Assembly: GCA_947168785.1 (NCBI GenBank)
Contig: CAMVNL010000113.1
Location: 1 to 6,992, forward strand
DNA from: an uncultured Clostridia bacterium
GTDB taxonomy: Bacteria; Bacillota; Clostridia; Oscillospirales; Acutalibacteraceae
Direction of reading: 5' to 3'
DNA: 6,992 nt
Under the pieces are notes generated by a model. It was not told the DNA's origin and did no database searches. It saw only the letters and a list, made by a program, of their open reading frames with translations. Positions within the stretch are counted from its first letter, which is position 1; each line of letters begins with the position of its first letter. This document shows, piece after piece, positions 5,215 to 6,992 of this stretch. A program made the position numbers and the translations under genes.

Positions 5215-6807
5215 TCAGCAGACGGCGTTCGTCATCGTGTTCGCCGCGCCTTTGAAGGAATCCGCCGCCGTGGTCACAGCGTCCTTGACGGAATCCGCCG
5301 CCTGTTTGACGGGATCGTAGCCAAGGGCAAAAAACTTGAACGCCCATACCACGGGGCTGAATTTGAAGATCATCCAGTCGAGGATGGTGACCAGCTTGCG
5401 CAGGAAGGTGGAGACGTCCCGCGTTTTCGGCACGTACACCGGCTCAAACACCTCGCCCTCGGCGCGGACCGTCATGGGCTGGGCGTAGCAGATGCCGTTG
5501 TCGCCGGAGAGGTAGAACCGCACGAACAGATGGATATCGTCCAGCAGGTCGTCCCGGTTCAGGTCCAGCTCGGCGTAGCCGTCCGCCACGTCGTAGTCCC
5601 GCAGCACCACGTTGCCGTCGGAGACCCAGGTGATATAGTTGAAGTTCTCACCCCAGACCTTGATCACGTCGTTTTCATCGTCGACTTCCACCTTTGTCAC
5701 GCGGGGGGTGGTGTCCTCCCAGTAGGCCACCTTGTCCCAGTCCTCGTCCCGGTAGCCCTCCATCTCCTGCATGCCGTTCAGCTCATAGCCGTTGGAGAAG
5801 TGGGAGACGGAGAAGAACTGTCCGTTTGTCATGCAGTCCCGCAGGGCCTGCTGGGTGAGTTCTGGCATATACATATAGGTGTAGGCGAAGTTGAGGGATT
5901 TTTCGTCGTGGGAATCGCTGAAGGTGAAGCCCCAGGGGGTGACGCCGTTGGGGATGGTCTTTTTCAGGATGGAATCGTAGAGGATCCGGTCGCAGCGGGT
6001 GTGGGCGTCGGTGGCGCTGTTGATGCCCATGCCCACGGCGGAGCCGGGGTTATCAAGGAAGACCCGCGCAAACTTGTTGACGTAGTATTCGTCGATGGGC
6101 TGGCCGACGTGATCCGCCGAATCCTTGTCGGGGTAGACGTATTCGCCCACGTGGGCCAGCATGGTCACGCCGCCGTCCTTGTTGACCTCGCGGCAGGGGG
6201 TCTCATAGTCGCCGTAAACGCCGGCGTAGCCCTGGCCGTAGTCGCTCCAATAGCCGGTCAGGTGGCAGTCGGCAAAGGGGGTTGCCATGTTCAGCTCGTT
6301 CCCCTGCTCCACGTCCAGCATGCCGTTGGCATGGGTCCGGGTGCGGTCGGTCTGGATCCGTTCGCCGGTCCCGTCGGCGTTTTCCGTGTAGGAATAGACG
6401 ATGCTTTCCGCCGTGCCGGTGGTGTAGGCCTCATATTCCTCCGCCGTCAGGGGCGTGATGGGGGCGTTGGCGCCGCCGGTGCGGTCCTTTTTGATCTCAC
6501 GCACCAGCGGGATCGTCTGGGGTGCCTTGTCCCAGCCCCGGTTTGTGGTGCCGTGGTCGGTGATGGCCACGACGTCGTAGTCCAGAGCGTAGTAGTCCGC
6601 GATGGCCTCATGGATGGTCTGGAAGCCGTCGCTGGCGGTGGTCTGGCAGTGAAGCTGCGTCTTGTAGCCCTGCCAGGCGTCCCAGTCCACGTCCTCATAG
6701 GGATTTTCAATGTCGTACTTGATCGGCTGTTTTTCGGAAAAACCGTACACGGTACACATGGTCAGCAACATAGCGCACACAAGCAATACGGAGATCGTTT
6801 TTTTCAT
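5215..6807 (-). CDS. Secreted PHP-domain protein (putative metal-dependent phosphoesterase)
   Basis: A 530-residue exported protein. A signal peptide covers about residues 1-22 (MKKTISVLLVCAMLLTMCTVYG). The PHP fold, shared with histidinol phosphatase and polymerase exonuclease domains, is read from metal-site motifs in order: QLHCQTTASDG (H53, D60), AITDHG (D84, H85), GNELN (E171), CHLTG (H182), MLAHVGEY (H219) and FSDSH (D298, H300). The second His of the first motif (usual LHxH) is Gln 55. About 368-450 looks like a beta-rich accessory domain. Residues 463-496 form a hydrophobic, aromatic segment (DWMIFKFSPVVWAFKFFALG) and 504-525 are two 11-residue repeats, ADSVKDAVTTA and ADSFKGAANTM, before a final Cys. 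The substrate is unknown; phosphoesterase activity is inferred from the family. AAAGGGG lies 8 nt before the ATG. The strong GC3 bias resembles xylA. Confidence 0.92.
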   Translation of the reverse strand: MKKTISVLLVCAMLLTMCTVYGFSEKQPIKYDIENPYEDVDWDAWQGYKTQLHCQTTASDGFQTIHEAIADYYALDYDVVAITDHGTTNRGWDKAPQTIPLVREIKKDRTGGANAPITPLTAEEYEAYTTGTAESIVYSYTENADGTGERIQTDRTRTHANGMLDVEQGNELNMATPFADCHLTGYWSDYGQGYAGVYGDYETPCREVNKDGGVTMLAHVGEYVYPDKDSADHVGQPIDEYYVNKFARVFLDNPGSAVGMGINSATDAHTRCDRILYDSILKKTIPNGVTPWGFTFSDSHDEKSLNFAYTYMYMPELTQQALRDCMTNGQFFSVSHFSNGYELNGMQEMEGYRDEDWDKVAYWEDTTPRVTKVEVDDENDVIKVWGENFNYITWVSDGNVVLRDYDVADGYAELDLNRDDLLDDIHLFVRFYLSGDNGICYAQPMTVRAEGEVFEPVYVPKTRDVSTFLRKLVTILDWMIFKFSPVVWAFKFFALGYDPVKQAADSVKDAVTTAADSFKGAANTMTNAVC

Positions 6808-6856
6808 GATATTTGCCCCTTTTTTTCTGAGATAGCCCTTTTAAATATAAAAAGAC

Positions 6857-6885
6857 TTATGATAATTTTACACTATTGTTGTCAA
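6857..6885 (-). promoter_or_regulatory. Candidate promoter of the PHP-protein gene
   Basis: On the minus strand a perfect -35 box TTGACA (6885-6880) is followed by AT-rich DNA with two possible -10 boxes: TCATAA at 6862-6857 (17-nt spacer) or TATCAT at 6864-6859 (15-nt spacer). This would start transcription about 40-45 nt before the ATG. The -35 match is exact, the -10 match moderate. Confidence 0.55.
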
Positions 6886-6958
6886 AATTGCAAGGGGGAG
6901 CGCGCATTGTATCGCGGCAAAGAATTCAAAGAATCCAGTAAAAAGAGAAAAAAAGAAG

Positions 6959-6981
6959 TTATTGTTTGGAAGAAACAATAA
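6959..6981 (-). terminator. Weak AT-rich hairpin, possible terminator of a gene beyond the right edge
   Basis: TTATTGTTT and AAACAATAA form a perfect 9-bp stem around GGAAG. On the minus strand it is followed by CTTCTTTTTTTC, a good T-run, so it would fit the end of a minus-strand gene located to the right of the window. The stem is AT-rich and weak, and no such gene can be seen. Confidence 0.4.
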
Positions 6982-6992
6982 AAAATAGTATT

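Noticed and set aside
5149..6981. 610-codon + strand open frame opposite the PHP gene
   Set aside because: It is antisense to a gene with signal peptide, metal motifs and ribosome binding site; its sequence is rich in V, G and H as expected for a shadow of a GC3-biased gene.
6890..6992. Possible gene start on the + strand at the right edge
   Set aside because: The stretch is A-rich with early stops in two frames, and the third frame is the tail of the antisense shadow. No ribosome binding site and start pair is convincing.

Overview
The window looks like a chromosomal piece of a GC-rich Clostridia-type Firmicute, probably an anaerobic gut member. This is inferred from the family II xylose isomerase, strong AAAGGAG/GGAGG ribosome binding sites, TTG starts, a lipoprotein thioredoxin next to a NapH-like Fe-S protein, and a zinc-ribbon Hanks kinase of the kind common in that class. 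No phylogenetic marker is present, so the taxon is only a suggestion. I see no rRNA, tRNA, CRISPR array, transposase or phage gene.

Left part (1-1500, + strand): the last 18 codons of a probable xylulokinase gene (xylB), then xylA (71-1387) after a 12-bp gap. The order xylB-xylA suggests one D-xylose catabolic operon. It ends at a perfect 12-bp hairpin (1421-1450), with a second hairpin at 1472-1491. This 148-bp gap separates convergent transcription units.

Middle part (1536-5106, - strand), a compact unit read right to left: a Ser/Thr protein kinase with an N-terminal zinc ribbon, one membrane span and an extracytoplasmic TPM domain (5106-3289); 18 bp later a TlpA-like thioredoxin lipoprotein (3270-2680); overlapping it by ATGA, a 49-residue membrane protein ending in a CLEC motif (2683-2534), not usually seen by gene finders; then a roughly 105-bp inverted-repeat element built from GCAATNN heptamers; then a polytopic protein with CxxxCP motifs and two 4Fe-4S ferredoxin motifs (2411-1536). 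The last three proteins look like an electron relay across the membrane: Fe-S protein, extracytoplasmic CXXC peptide, TlpA-type thiol reductase. The kinase may sense conditions outside the membrane for it. The relay is a hypothesis built on gene order and topology.

Right part (5215-6807, - strand): a secreted PHP-domain protein with its own candidate promoter, an altered first metal-binding motif and an unusual amphipathic C-terminal tail. Between it and the right edge (6808-6992) there is AT-rich non-coding DNA with that promoter and a weak hairpin that could end a gene lying beyond the window.
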